This document shows, piece after piece, positions 9,098-19,400 of a stretch of 64,000 nt of DNA. The translations under genes were made by a program, and so were the position numbers. The notes under the pieces were generated by a model, which did not search any database, was not told the origin of the DNA, and worked only from the letters and a program-made list of their open reading frames with translations. Each line of letters opens with the position of its first letter. Within the stretch, counting starts at the first letter, position 1. This DNA is from Lewinellaceae bacterium (GTDB lineage Bacteria; Bacteroidota; Bacteroidia; Chitinophagales; Saprospiraceae): the NCBI GenBank assembly GCA_020636355.1, contig JACJYB010000001.1:186001-250000 (forward strand). The letters run 5' to 3'.

Positions 9098-10345
9098 CTA
9101 TTTTATATCCAGATACGGTGACAACTTTTGCCATTGACCCGTCTCCTTCCACAAGACATTGACGGCGACTTCCCATTTAAGCCCGGAGACACCCGGCCTT
9201 CCACCGATGCATCGGTAGTTGATGCCCGTATAACCGATTTCCAGTTTTTCGTGGACCTGGGGATTAATGGTTAAAATTTCTTCTAGTCTTAAGATGATGG
9301 GCTGATCACGACCGGTCAAATGCATTTCGATGCGGTCCAGGTACAACCGGATGTCTCCCCGGCCGACCTTTTGAAGGCTTTTTCCGGTTGCATCGGAATA
9401 GATGTAAGACTGTTTGTCTTCAAAAAGTGGATTTTCATTTTGACTTGTCAGATGCCGGCGGACATAAGCTGCCAACTGACTGATCTGCCAGTCATACCAG
9501 TCCCGGATGTTGTCAAAATAAAGTTGCCCGCCTTCTTTATGTTTAAAAAATCCATGTTCATCGATGTGCAGGGAATAGGCACAAGCGGTACACCAGAAAT
9601 CATTCCTTTTGCAGATAAAGGTATCGATGCGGTGGCAAGAGGGGCACACAAACAGGGTATGGTTGAGGTGTTCGGCGCGATGCTGCGAGTGAATGGTATG
9701 GCGATGTGCACGCTGGTAACCGACTTCATCGTGCTGAAGCGCGTCTGCGATGGCCTGATGGATGGCTGCAGGTTCCATGGTTTTTATTTGAGCCGGTTCC
9801 AGGAGAAGCCGGTATTCGATTTCAAGGGAAGTGCGGCGCACTTTTTTGGACCAACGGGGATTAAACAGGTTCATGCCACGGCTGACGGAAACGATCACCG
9901 GCACATTCAGAAACTTGACCAGTTTACCAATGGATGGATCAATGGGTAGGGTGGTGCCAGCCCAGGTACGTACGGCTTCGGGGAACAAGCCCACGTTTTC
10001 TCCCTGACGGATAACACCGGCAATAGCCCGCACAGCCCGGGTGTCGCGCACATTTTTTTGAATGGGTATGGTCCCCAATCTGGGTAGGAAAAATCCGGTT
10101 ACCGGGGTTTTAAAAGCAGCATCCGAGGATACAAAATGTGTAAACCGCGGCAATAAATGGCCGATGATAAAAGGATCCCAGTGACCTACATGATTGCTTA
10201 ACAACAAATATGGAGACTTTAAATTCCTGACCTCCAAAGGCATAACTTTCCGGATCCGGTAATACCGCACAAATACAGTAAATACCACATACACCAGGAA
10301 TCTTACGGCCCGGTCCGTCGGATACAATCGTTTCCGGTCTCCCAT
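9098..10345 (-). CDS. PlsC-type lysophospholipid acyltransferase with C-terminal zinc-ribbon extension
   Basis: 415 residues. The first ~215 form a PlsC/glycerolphosphate acyltransferase domain with motif I SNHVGHWD (HX4D) and a motif III variant FPEAVRTW, in which the usual FPEG glycine is alanine. After the domain comes a four-cysteine zinc-ribbon (CPSC...WCTAC, about 230-260) and a further ~150 residues of unassigned sequence rich in aromatic residues. The domain part should acylate a lysophospholipid or related alcohol at the membrane; the tail is uncommon in housekeeping PlsC and may bind a partner. Standalone gene, not coupled to its neighbours. Confidence 0.82.
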   Translation of the reverse strand: MGDRKRLYPTDRAVRFLVYVVFTVFVRYYRIRKVMPLEVRNLKSPYLLLSNHVGHWDPFIIGHLLPRFTHFVSSDAAFKTPVTGFFLPRLGTIPIQKNVRDTRAVRAIAGVIRQGENVGLFPEAVRTWAGTTLPIDPSIGKLVKFLNVPVIVSVSRGMNLFNPRWSKKVRRTSLEIEYRLLLEPAQIKTMEPAAIHQAIADALQHDEVGYQRAHRHTIHSQHRAEHLNHTLFVCPSCHRIDTFICKRNDFWCTACAYSLHIDEHGFFKHKEGGQLYFDNIRDWYDWQISQLAAYVRRHLTSQNENPLFEDKQSYIYSDATGKSLQKVGRGDIRLYLDRIEMHLTGRDQPIILRLEEILTINPQVHEKLEIGYTGINYRCIGGRPGVSGLKWEVAVNVLWKETGQWQKLSPYLDIK

Positions 10346-10462
10346 GCTACAATGATAGGGATATTGCGTATGCCGTCCATGCTAAAACGGAAGAAATTGG
10401 ACGAACCGCAATAGCTTGAAATGCATCTAGCACCACCGGGAGAAAAATAAGTAAACAGACCA

Positions 10463-11122
10463 TTAATCCAGTCTTGCATACCCTAATCGCTCGATGTCGC
10501 TAACATTGCTGGTGCGATGAAGCGTGCCATCTTTGAGTACATACAATTGATCACAAAGCTTAATAACATTCCGATACAGGTGATCCGTAATCAGGAACCC
10601 TTTGGTCTTCCTATTCTCTTGTATTAATTCATTTATTTTTTCTATTTGAATGGGCATGAGATGTGAAAAAGGCTCATCCAGCATGGAGAATTTTGAATCC
10701 ATGCAGATAATTGAATACACTTCGATCAGCCTTCGCTGACCACCGGACAGGGTATCTAACCTGCTTGCATACCTGGAGCCGTATTCGGGAAATAATGTTT
10801 CAAAAAACTTGAAGTCCAATTCGAAATCCGAAAATATTTTTTTGATGGTTAAGTGGCCGGGAATGAAATTAAATTGCGGCAGGTAGGTGAGGAAATCCGG
10901 ACGCTTGAAAGCCTGTGGTACGGAAATGGAATCAAACCGAATCGACTTGCTCAACGGATTTAAGTTCCCGTAAATGATATTCATCAAACAGGTCTTTCCT
11001 TCCCCGTTTCGGCCTAATATCCCTGTTATTTCCCCGGTTTTACATTTTAAATAGATGTTGGACAAAATGCGTCGTGCATTGAATTCCAGTAGAATTCCGT
11101 CTGCCTCCAGTATATGGTTCAT
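10463..11122 (-). CDS. ABC transporter ATP-binding protein
   Basis: 219 residues. Walker A GRNGEGKTCL, signature LSGGQRRLIEVY, and a degenerate Walker B/post-Walker stretch FSMLDEPFSHLMP. A single nucleotide-binding domain without membrane segments. Its ATG overlaps the stop of the small membrane protein gene by 4 bases, so the two probably form one exporter. The cargo cannot be read from the sequence. Confidence 0.88.
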   Translation of the reverse strand: MNHILEADGILLEFNARRILSNIYLKCKTGEITGILGRNGEGKTCLMNIIYGNLNPLSKSIRFDSISVPQAFKRPDFLTYLPQFNFIPGHLTIKKIFSDFELDFKFFETLFPEYGSRYASRLDTLSGGQRRLIEVYSIICMDSKFSMLDEPFSHLMPIQIEKINELIQENRKTKGFLITDHLYRNVIKLCDQLYVLKDGTLHRTSNVSDIERLGYARLD

Positions 11123-11427
11123 CGGATGTAGTGGCTAATGATCAAGGAAACAATAAATAGTGTGAAATCAAAAACCAGAGTTGATGTCCAGAGTAGGACT
11201 TTCGAAGCACCTAGATTTTGATAATAATAAATCTCCCTGGATTTGTAATGGTTGACATATAAATAGATCAACGCCAGGGAACTTAATTTAAACCAGAACA
11301 AAGCAGCAAACGAAGCGATGCCAATCTTGAGGAAGATCCAAATGCAGGCAATGGTTATAATCAGGGTCACGTAAGAGATGTTGCTGTAAAAAGTAGCGAT
11401 AAGCTTTATTTTTTTTAACAGGGGCAT
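11119..11427 (-). CDS. Small three-helix membrane protein, probable partner of the ABC ATPase
   Basis: 102 residues with about three hydrophobic segments (residues ~15-35, 40-58 and 80-100). Between helices 2 and 3 is NLGASKVLLW, similar to the GASK cytoplasmic loop of FtsX/LolE-type permeases that touches the ATPase. It overlaps the ATPase gene by 4 bases and is upstream of it. It is too short for a classical permease, so it may act as an oligomer or a regulatory subunit. No family recognised. Confidence 0.7.
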   Translation of the reverse strand: MPLLKKIKLIATFYSNISYVTLIITIACIWIFLKIGIASFAALFWFKLSSLALIYLYVNHYKSREIYYYQNLGASKVLLWTSTLVFDFTLFIVSLIISHYIR

Positions 11428-11592
11428 TTTCTGTTGTCGGAATATTTAATAATCGTGCGTGAATTATTTCAGGGGATTATCGACCTAACAGGTAGGTAAA
11501 CAAGCATTAATTAAACGCTCATCCATTAACAATTGCTGTTTGAAGATGATCCTGTTTTATGCAACATGCGCATTATCCTACCGGCTAGATGA

Positions 11593-11602
11593 TTAAATAT
11601 AA
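11593..11602. repeat. Target-site duplication, left copy
   Basis: TTAAATATAA, exactly repeated at 12230-12239, flanking the inverted-repeat element. Confidence 0.75.
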
Positions 11603-12229
11603 CGCGTTGAGTGGTTAAAACGTGATTAAATCATTTCACACAATCTACAGACTATCTGTGAATTATGTGGAATCCTGCCTATTAGAGCAGCTCTTCAATC
11701 CTGTAGCCAGCGCTAATTTATTACTAAACTACTTATGCTTTCAAGGCCTAGGCCAAAGTATATTTCGAAGTTCTACTAATTGTCATCCATTTGGGTTTAC
11801 AATTTTGAGCCAAACTTTTAAAGCTACGGTCTTTTGCATTTCTTTTATTCGAAGTGGTTGTTTTAAGATACAGCCGTTTCTTTAGAGGGTTCACGCAACT
11901 GTTCGAACAATTGAAAACAACATTTTTTGCTGCCGTCGAAAGACGGTGAGGCGTGCGTATGCCGCAAAAATGGTGACTCCGAAGAACTTAATATCCTGAA
12001 CCTCATGCGGTTGCATCGAACCCCAAGGTGAGTTTTGCGTGAATCGAGGTTTTTGGTTCGTTTTTGCCGGAACAAGAATGAACGAATACGCCAAGCAACG
12101 ACCATTGCAACCAGAATTACATTTCGGAACAATAGAAGTTACATAAAAATTCTTCCCTAACTCGTTAAAGAGTAATTACAATATTACCTAAGAACCAAAT
12201 ATGATTTGGAAAGCTAACCACTCAACGCG
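11603..12229. mobile_element. MITE-like non-autonomous element, 627 bp
   Basis: The ends are perfect 15-bp inverted repeats (CGCGTTGAGTGGTTA at 11603-11617 and its complement at 12215-12229), and the element is flanked by an identical 10-bp direct repeat. The boundary is ambiguous: the repeats can also be read as 17-bp inverted repeats with a 6-bp duplication. The interior has no transposase. The longest frames are 87 codons (11622-11885, plus) and 89 codons (11863-12132, minus), both without known motifs. Internal structure includes an imperfect 18-bp-arm hairpin with a 5-base loop at 11633-11673 and a near-palindrome (CAACTGTTCGAACAATTG) at 11896-11913. It fills most of the 859-base gap between the exporter and the acyltransferase genes. 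The mobilising transposase would have to act in trans. Confidence 0.72.
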
Positions 12230-12239
12230 TTAAATATAA
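12230..12239. repeat. Target-site duplication, right copy
   Basis: TTAAATATAA, identical to 11593-11602, immediately outside the right terminal inverted repeat. Confidence 0.75.
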
Positions 12240-12286
12240 TTGATCTTAAATCACCCATTCCGGGTTTCGTGCAAACTATCTTTTCG

Positions 12287-13336
12287 TTATTTCCTTTTTA
12301 ATCCAAAAAAAGGCCTGATAATGTCAATCCTCCGAATGATGAATTCATAAATAATAAAGCAAACGGCGAAGGTGATCAGGATGATTAAAATGAATTTCAT
12401 CATGACCGGTAATTCCAAAGGCAGGATGAACATGGCTGCGGCATACAATGCAAGCATGTGGATAATGTAGACAGGATAGGCAGCTTGACTCAGATACCTC
12501 AAAGCAACACTGGGCCTGTTCAGGTATTTGTATCCGAAGCCAAAAGCCGCAAAGATCCAGCAATTGGATTCAATGGCCATCAGATATCCAGGTGATTTTA
12601 GTTCAAATACCATCAAACGGACGATATACAAGGCCGTGGCCAATCCAAGATAAAGCCACCTCCATTTCAGCATGGTAAGCCAAAATGATTTGCCGCTGTA
12701 TACGAATAGGAAACCGAAGAAGAAAGCCAGGATTCCCAGGAAGAACCCATGCCACGTTTGAGCATACAACTCAAAGGTCTTTGGCTTAACCAACAGGATT
12801 TCAAGAATGAAGAAAACCGAAATGGACAATGGCCCGAACGGATTGCCCATATAACTGGCTATTTTATGCTTAAAGCTGCCTCCCTCGATTTTCTTCAGGT
12901 AGTAGAAGAGAGGCAAAAGGATCAGAACATAGGCGGCAATATTTCCCAGGAACCATAAATGCGCCGGATGTGCGTAATAACTCGAAGGAAGATGATAGTA
13001 TGACTGAAAAATCAGGAAATGCAAAGGTACAATGGCAACCATTCCAAAAAGGAAAGGGATTAAAATCCGGCGGCTTCGTTCCACGACCAGTTCTTTCCAG
13101 TTCCGCTTCCTCATGGCAAAATAAACGCCCATACCGGAGACGAAAAAGAGAAGCGGGATACGCCAGACATTAAGCATGGACATGGGTTTCCACAACCCGT
13201 TCAAGGATTCACTACTCCTGATAAATCCAATGAACACCGCCCACGGCTGGAATACGATGGCGATGTGATAAATCAGTAGTAATCCGATCGCGATCACCCG
13301 CAACCAGTCGATATCATGTCTTCTTTCAGTTGCCAT
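12287..13336 (-). CDS. Acyltransferase-3 family integral membrane protein
   Basis: 349 residues with about ten hydrophobic segments. The N-terminus RHDIDWLRVIAIGLLLIYHI is the typical first helix of acyltransferase family 3 (OpgC/OafA type), with the conserved R and H. FFVSGMGVYFAMRKR and ERSRRILIPFLFG match helices 2 and 3. These enzymes transfer acetyl, succinyl or other acyl groups to surface glycans across the membrane. No glycan genes are nearby, so the substrate is unknown. Confidence 0.88.
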   Translation of the reverse strand: MATERRHDIDWLRVIAIGLLLIYHIAIVFQPWAVFIGFIRSSESLNGLWKPMSMLNVWRIPLLFFVSGMGVYFAMRKRNWKELVVERSRRILIPFLFGMVAIVPLHFLIFQSYYHLPSSYYAHPAHLWFLGNIAAYVLILLPLFYYLKKIEGGSFKHKIASYMGNPFGPLSISVFFILEILLVKPKTFELYAQTWHGFFLGILAFFFGFLFVYSGKSFWLTMLKWRWLYLGLATALYIVRLMVFELKSPGYLMAIESNCWIFAAFGFGYKYLNRPSVALRYLSQAAYPVYIIHMLALYAAAMFILPLELPVMMKFILIILITFAVCFIIYEFIIRRIDIIRPFFGLKRK

Positions 13337-13361
13337 TGCTTGTTTTGTTTTTTAACCTTTA

Positions 13362-13934
13362 CTATTGTAGCATCATAGCGACGACAGGACGCGTCTTCTC
13401 GAGTTGTTCCATGTCCAGGTTCAAGCCCATGGGGGATAACTGTTGCTGCATCAATTCATAAACCGGTTTGATTTCTGAGAATGACCCGGATACGGTTTCC
13501 CTGGGCGTAGCTCCAAAATTATTTTTGAGCGTCTTGTCCGCATGGGCATCCATCAGCATCTGTACAATTTCTGTCCGGCAAAAGAATGCGGCGGCGTGCA
13601 GTGGGGTAGACCCATCATTATTCGTAATGCCCAAATCCGCACCAGCATCGATCAACATTTTTGCGATCGCTGTTTTCCCGAACGTGGCAGCTGTGATTAA
13701 AGGAGTGGAACCACTGAAGGGCTCTTTGGCATTGATGTCGGTACCTGCTTCGATGTGCTTTCTGACTACTTCCAGATTGTCATACAATACTGCGGTATTG
13801 AGATCCATGTCAGGCGCGGTGATACCCGTTTTGGAATTACTGTCGTCCTTTGGACTGCAGGCGGGTAACATAAAGGCTATCGAAATGAGGATCATAAGTA
13901 CTTTAAGGACGTTGTTTTGAAGTGTTTTCATCAT
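13362..13934 (-). CDS. Ankyrin-repeat lipoprotein
   Basis: About 190 residues from the ATG pair at 13934/13931. The N-terminus MMKTLQNNVLKVLMILISIAFMLPACS is a lipoprotein signal with a LPAC lipobox. At least three ankyrin repeats follow (GSTPLITAATFGKTAIAKMLIDAGAD, then GSTPLHAAAFFCRTEIVQMLMDAHAD). The same frame stays open to 14150, but that extension has no signal-like character and fills the region before the divergent AraC-TPR gene, so I chose the later start. Probable protein-interaction role in the periplasm. Confidence 0.8.
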   Translation of the reverse strand: MMKTLQNNVLKVLMILISIAFMLPACSPKDDSNSKTGITAPDMDLNTAVLYDNLEVVRKHIEAGTDINAKEPFSGSTPLITAATFGKTAIAKMLIDAGADLGITNNDGSTPLHAAAFFCRTEIVQMLMDAHADKTLKNNFGATPRETVSGSFSEIKPVYELMQQQLSPMGLNLDMEQLEKTRPVVAMMLQ

Positions 13935-14166
13935 CTTTGATTTTAGCGATTTGATTTTTAAACTTGTTCCTGACAAAGGTCTGGCAGGAAGCAAGGCAGT
14001 ACCAATAATCCATGCAGCGTAAAGCATAAGATTTGATTCTGGCATAAAACTTATGGCGCAGACCTGTAAACTATGACGCACAACGAAGCGGAGTGGCGGG
14101 TAACGGAACGATTTCATAAAACTGAGTGACACATAAACCTCAGGCTTCATTCAGAGGATTTGTACG

Positions 14167-16230
14167 ATGTCGGACGATGCAACAAACAAGGAGGATTTTC
14201 TAAGTCAGGCTACTTCCGTCGTAGTGGAAAATGCTTCCAATGACCAGTTTGGTGTTTCGGAGATGGCTGGAGCCCTGAATATGAGCCGGTCGACCCTGTT
14301 GAGGAAAATTAAGAGTACTACCAACCAGTCCGCAAGTCAGTTTATCCGCCAGATCCGGCTTGAGATTGCCATGGAGCTGCTTAAAGAAACTTCCGGTACG
14401 GTTTCGGAAATTTCCTTCAAAGTCGGATTCGGCAGTGTATCCTATTTTATAAAATGTTTCAGGGAACAGTACGGTTATCCGCCCGGAGAGGTTGGTAAAC
14501 GTGAAGTTGACAAGGAAGTGCATACCGGCCGGAATACTTCCGGAAAATTCTCCATTCGGATGGCCCTGGTGGCAACGCTGTTATTGATGATTATGGTGGC
14601 TCTTTTTCGTTACGGCAGATATTGGTCAACCCCAGGTAATCCCGAAGTTCTTGTGGAGAAGTCCATTGCCGTTTTGCCCTTTAAAAATGAGAGCAGTGAT
14701 TCTTCCAACCTGTATTTTGTCAATGGCCTGATGGAATCGACCCTAAACAACCTTCAAAAAATAAAAGACTTGCGAGTAATCAGCCGCTCCTCAGTAGAAA
14801 TATACCGAAACTCGGATAAGACCATTCGGGAGATCGCTGAAGAATTACAGGTCAGTTATTTTATCGAGGGTAGTGGACAGAAGGTTGGCGATCAGGTTTT
14901 GCTCAATATCCAGTTGATTGACGCTAAAGGCGACAGGCAAATCTGGGCAGAACAATATAACCGGAAATTGGTGGATATTTTTGCACTCCAGAATGAAGTA
15001 GCCACAAAAATTGCCCATGCTATTGAAGCTATTGTGACTCCTGCCGAATTGGAACAAATCAAGAAAAAGCCAACGGATAATCTGGTGGCCTATGATTTTT
15101 ATCTGCAAGCCCTGGATCCATTTTACTCCAGGACGAATGAAGGGCTGCTGAATTCCATCGAGTTATTCGACAAAGCAATTGATGCCGATCCGGAGTTCGC
15201 CCTGGCCTATGCCCACGTTGCTATGGCCTACTACCTGCTCGAAATGTTCCAGGCTGACAAGAAGTATACCGACCAGATCAATGCGTATGCGGACAAGGCA
15301 TTACTTTACGATCCCAAATCGGCTGAGAGTCTCACTGCCAAGGCTTTTTATTACATCCAGATCAAGGAATACCGGCTCGCTTTACCACACCTGGAAAAGG
15401 CTCTGGAATACAATCCAAACTCTTCGTTGGCCGTACAAATGCTGGCGGATTTTTATTTCAGGTTAGTACCGAATGCCAATAAGTATCTGGAGTATGCCCT
15501 GGAGGGTGTCCGGCTTAATGTAGCCCCTAGCGATTCCGTTACCAAGAGCTATATCTATCTTCAGTTGAGCAATGCACTATTGAACCTGGGATTTATTGAT
15601 GAAGCCTACAAATACATCAACTTATCGCTGGACTACAATGCAAATAATTATTATAGTCCACACCTGAAAGCTTTCATTTTGTTTGCAAGGGATGGAGCCA
15701 TAAGAAGGACCAGGAATCTATTGTTTCGGGAGTGGGAACAGGATACTACCCGGCTCGATATCTTACAGGACATCGCCAAAATGTATTATCTGGAGTATAA
15801 TTACGATAGCTCCTATGTATACTTTCGGCGATTCGTGGATACCAGGAAAAGGAATGGATTGGCCATTTATGTGGAGGAAAATGCTAAAATAGCACTGGTT
15901 TATGCAAAAATGGGTTTGACAAACGAAGCTGCGGAATTGTTCCACGACTTTTCGACCTATTGTGATAGAGATCAATCGATTTACCACAGTGTGAATATGG
16001 CTGTTAAATATGCCTATGAGGGTAAGATTGACTCTGCCATTGCACAGCTGAATATATTTTCTGAATCCGATAATTTCCAATACTGGTTTTTGCTGATTGA
16101 AGACGAACCAATTTTTAAACCACTGAAAGCGCATCCTGAATTTCCTATAGTCATGCAAAAGATCAAAGACCGGTTCTGGCAAAATCATGACCGGATCAAG
16201 CGATCATTGGAAGAGAGAGGACTGTTGTAA
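14167..16230 (+). CDS. Membrane-bound AraC-type regulator with TolB/FlgO-like and TPR domains
   Basis: 687 residues. N-terminal AraC/XylS HTH (about 20-115; MSRSTLLRKIKSTTNQSASQFIRQIR, then VSEISFKVGFGSVSYFIKCF). A single membrane span at about 133-152 follows, then an outside region that opens with SIAVLPFKNESSD...IEGSGQKVGDQVLLNIQLID, the N-domain seen in adenylate-cyclase/FlgO-like TPR proteins, and then TPR repeats to about 640. The layout is like CadC: DNA binding inside, sensing outside. It is divergent from the ankyrin lipoprotein gene, which is the obvious candidate target. Confidence 0.88.
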   Translation: MSDDATNKEDFLSQATSVVVENASNDQFGVSEMAGALNMSRSTLLRKIKSTTNQSASQFIRQIRLEIAMELLKETSGTVSEISFKVGFGSVSYFIKCFREQYGYPPGEVGKREVDKEVHTGRNTSGKFSIRMALVATLLLMIMVALFRYGRYWSTPGNPEVLVEKSIAVLPFKNESSDSSNLYFVNGLMESTLNNLQKIKDLRVISRSSVEIYRNSDKTIREIAEELQVSYFIEGSGQKVGDQVLLNIQLIDAKGDRQIWAEQYNRKLVDIFALQNEVATKIAHAIEAIVTPAELEQIKKKPTDNLVAYDFYLQALDPFYSRTNEGLLNSIELFDKAIDADPEFALAYAHVAMAYYLLEMFQADKKYTDQINAYADKALLYDPKSAESLTAKAFYYIQIKEYRLALPHLEKALEYNPNSSLAVQMLADFYFRLVPNANKYLEYALEGVRLNVAPSDSVTKSYIYLQLSNALLNLGFIDEAYKYINLSLDYNANNYYSPHLKAFILFARDGAIRRTRNLLFREWEQDTTRLDILQDIAKMYYLEYNYDSSYVYFRRFVDTRKRNGLAIYVEENAKIALVYAKMGLTNEAAELFHDFSTYCDRDQSIYHSVNMAVKYAYEGKIDSAIAQLNIFSESDNFQYWFLLIEDEPIFKPLKAHPEFPIVMQKIKDRFWQNHDRIKRSLEERGLL

Positions 16231-16474
16231 GCAGATGTCGAATGCATTAACATCGGGCCATCGGTTAGATATTTAATTTTCCTGCCATCAACTCATGGTT
16301 GAGAAAGCTGGCGTTCACCAGTTATAGGCGCCTCATCCGCCACTGTCTCTTCCATTCATATTTACTTTTTTCTTATCTTTCCACGCGGAAAAAGACAGAG
16401 GAACCTTCCCCTTTATCCATCCCGTTTTTATAGCTTGAGGACCGGCCTAAGGCCTCCAAAAACCGACACGGATC

Positions 16475-19400
16475 ATGCCAGATTTTGTACACCTGCATAA
16501 TCATACCCAGTTTTCACTGCTCGATGGTGCCACGGAGATTGGTGCCATGATGGATAAAGCACATGCTGACGGGCAGAAAGGGGTAGCCCTGACCGACCAC
16601 GGTAACATGTTCGGGGCCTTCAAATTTGTCGCCGAGGCCAACAAACGCCATATCAAGCCGATCGTGGGGTGCGAATTTTATCTGGTCCCGGACCGCCATC
16701 AGCAATCCTTCTTAAAATCCAAAGGTGAAAAAGACGAACGCTACCATCAGCTTATGCTGGCTAAAAACAAGACCGGCTACGAGAATTTATCCAAGTTGTG
16801 CTCCCTGGGCTTTATCGAGGGGATGTACAGCAAATACCCCCGGATCGATAAAGAGCTAATCGTAAAGCACCACGAAGGACTGATTGCCACGAGCTGTTGT
16901 ATCGGTGCCGAGATCCCGCAAGCCATCCTGCAGGGGAAGGTGGATAAGGCGGAGGAATTGCTGCGGTGGTGGGTTGACTTGCTTGGGGAAGATTTCTACA
17001 TTGAATTGCAGCGCCATCGCGGGATGGAAGACATTGACGGAACCGGGATTAGTCAGGAAGACGTCAATCAGGTGTTGCTTGGATTTGCCAAGAAGTACAA
17101 CCTCAAAGTCATCGCAACCAACGATGCACATTACCTTGAGGAAGACGATTGGAAGGCGCACGATATCCTTCTGTGTGTCAATACCAACGCCAAGGTGGAT
17201 GAGGAAGCCCGGTTTAAATTTCCCTCCAGCGACTTCTATTTCAAATCCCGGGAAGAAATGGCCCGCTTGTTTAAAGATGTGCCTCAGGCGTTGGATCATA
17301 CCCTGGAGATCTTTGACAAAATCGAAGCGCCGCAGCTCGAACGGGATATCCTTCTACCGAACTTCCCATTGCCGCCAGGATTTTCCGATCAGCCCAGCTA
17401 CCTGCGTCACCTGGTCTATGAAGGTGCAAAAGTGCGTTACGGAGAGATCAGTGAACTTGTGCGGGAACGCCTGGATCTGGAATTGAACATCATCAAGAAC
17501 ATGGGTTTTGACGGATACTTCCTCATCGTGCAGGACTTTATCCGCGCGGCACGTAAAATGGGGGTATCCGTAGGCCCGGGCAGGGGCTCGGCAGCTGGAT
17601 CGGCGGTTGCTTTCTGCCTCACCATTACGAACATCGACCCCATAAAATACAATCTGCTCTTTGAGCGCTTTCTCAACCCTGAACGGATATCCATGCCGGA
17701 TATCGATATAGACTTTGATGATGAAGGACGACAGCAGGTCATCGATTGGGTGGTGAATAAATACGGCCGGGATCAGGTGGCGCAGATCGTCACCTTTGGT
17801 ACCATGGCTGCCAGGTCCTCGATCCGGGATGTAGGCAGGGTATTGGCTTTGCCCTTGCCAGAGACGGACTCTATTGCAAAATTGGTTCCCGGGCGACCAA
17901 ATACCAAACTGAAGACCATTCTGATGAAAACGCTTAAAGAGCAGGAGTCAGACTGGCAGGCGGTGGAATACAACAACATCAAAAAGCTGAATGAACTCAA
18001 GACAGAGGAAGGCCTGGTAGGCGATACCATCCGTTTGGCACAGAAGCTGGAAGGATCAGTGCGCAATACCGGTATCCACGCCGCCGGGATCATCATTGCT
18101 CCGGATGACATCAAAAAATACATTCCGGTCTGTACGTCGAAGGAATCGGATTTGCTGGTAACCCAGTTTGACGGTAGCATCGTCGAGTCGGCGGGGATGC
18201 TCAAGATGGATTTCCTGGGGTTAAAGACGCTTTCTATTATCAAGGATGCGATTGAAAACATCGTCAACCGGTTTGGTGAAGAAGCCCGCATCAACCCGGA
18301 TGACATTCCGTTGGATGATCCGAAGACGTATGAATTGTTTCAAAAGGGTGAGATGATCGGCATCTTCCAGTTTGAATCGGACGGCATGCAGAAATACCTC
18401 AAGGAACTCAAGCCGACCACCATCGAGGATCTGATCGCGATGAATGCGCTTTACCGGCCGGGTCCGATGGATTACATCCCAACGTTCATTTCCCGGAAGC
18501 ACGGTCGTGAGAAGGTGGAATATCCCCACGAATGGCTTGCTGAGATCCTCAAGCCTACCTATGGCATCATGGTTTACCAGGAGCAGATCATGCAGACCGC
18601 GCAGATCATGGCCGATTACAGCCTTGGAAAAGCGGACATGCTGCGACGTGCAATGGGTAAGAAGAAGGCCAAGGAAATGGCGATGCACGAGCAAATTTTT
18701 ACCGAAGGAGCAGTAGCTAAGGGCGTACCGGAGGAGCAAGCCAGAGAGATCTTCCAGGTCATGGCCAAATTTGCCTCCTATGGATTCAATCGTTCGCATG
18801 CCGCTGCGTATTCAGTGCTGGCCTACCAAACGGCATGGCTTAAGACGCATTTTCCGGCGGAATTTATGGCATCGGTCCTGACGCATAACAAAAATGATAT
18901 CACCAAGATCAATTTCTTCCTGCGGGAATGCAAACGCATGGGGATCCAGGTATTGAGCCCGGATATCAACGAATCCGATATCAATTTTATCGTCAACAAA
19001 GCAGGAGATATCCGCTTTGGTCTTTCCGCCCTCAAGGGCATCGGTGAAGGCCCCGTAGAAGCAATTCTGGAAGAGCGCAAGGCCAATGGTCCTTTCCAGG
19101 ATGTAATCGATCTGGTTAAACGGCTGAATCTGCGGGCTGTCAATAAAAAGGCATTTGAAAGTTTGGTTTTGGGCGGTGCCTTTGATTCGTTTCCCGGAAT
19201 ACACCGGGCACAATATTTTGCACCCAGCGATAAATACGATTCATTCCTGGAGCATATCCTGCGCTTCGGGTCCAATTTCCAACAGGGACAGGAAATGACA
19301 CAGGCTTCTCTTTTCAGCCATGATGAAGTTTTTAGCATGCCGGACCCCGAGCCTCCCAAGGCTAATGAGTGGAGTTTGCTGGAAAAACTGAACAAAGAAA

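Noticed and set aside
11863..12132. 89-codon minus-strand frame inside the inverted-repeat element as a gene
   Set aside because: No known domain and overlaps another frame; likely chance within the element.
13935..14150. 72-residue N-terminal extension of the ankyrin protein
   Set aside because: It would hide the lipoprotein signal inside the protein and overlap the divergent promoter region.
16374..16381. TATCTTTC as the dnaE promoter -7 element
   Set aside because: No TTG at the -33 distance; mentioned only as a possibility.
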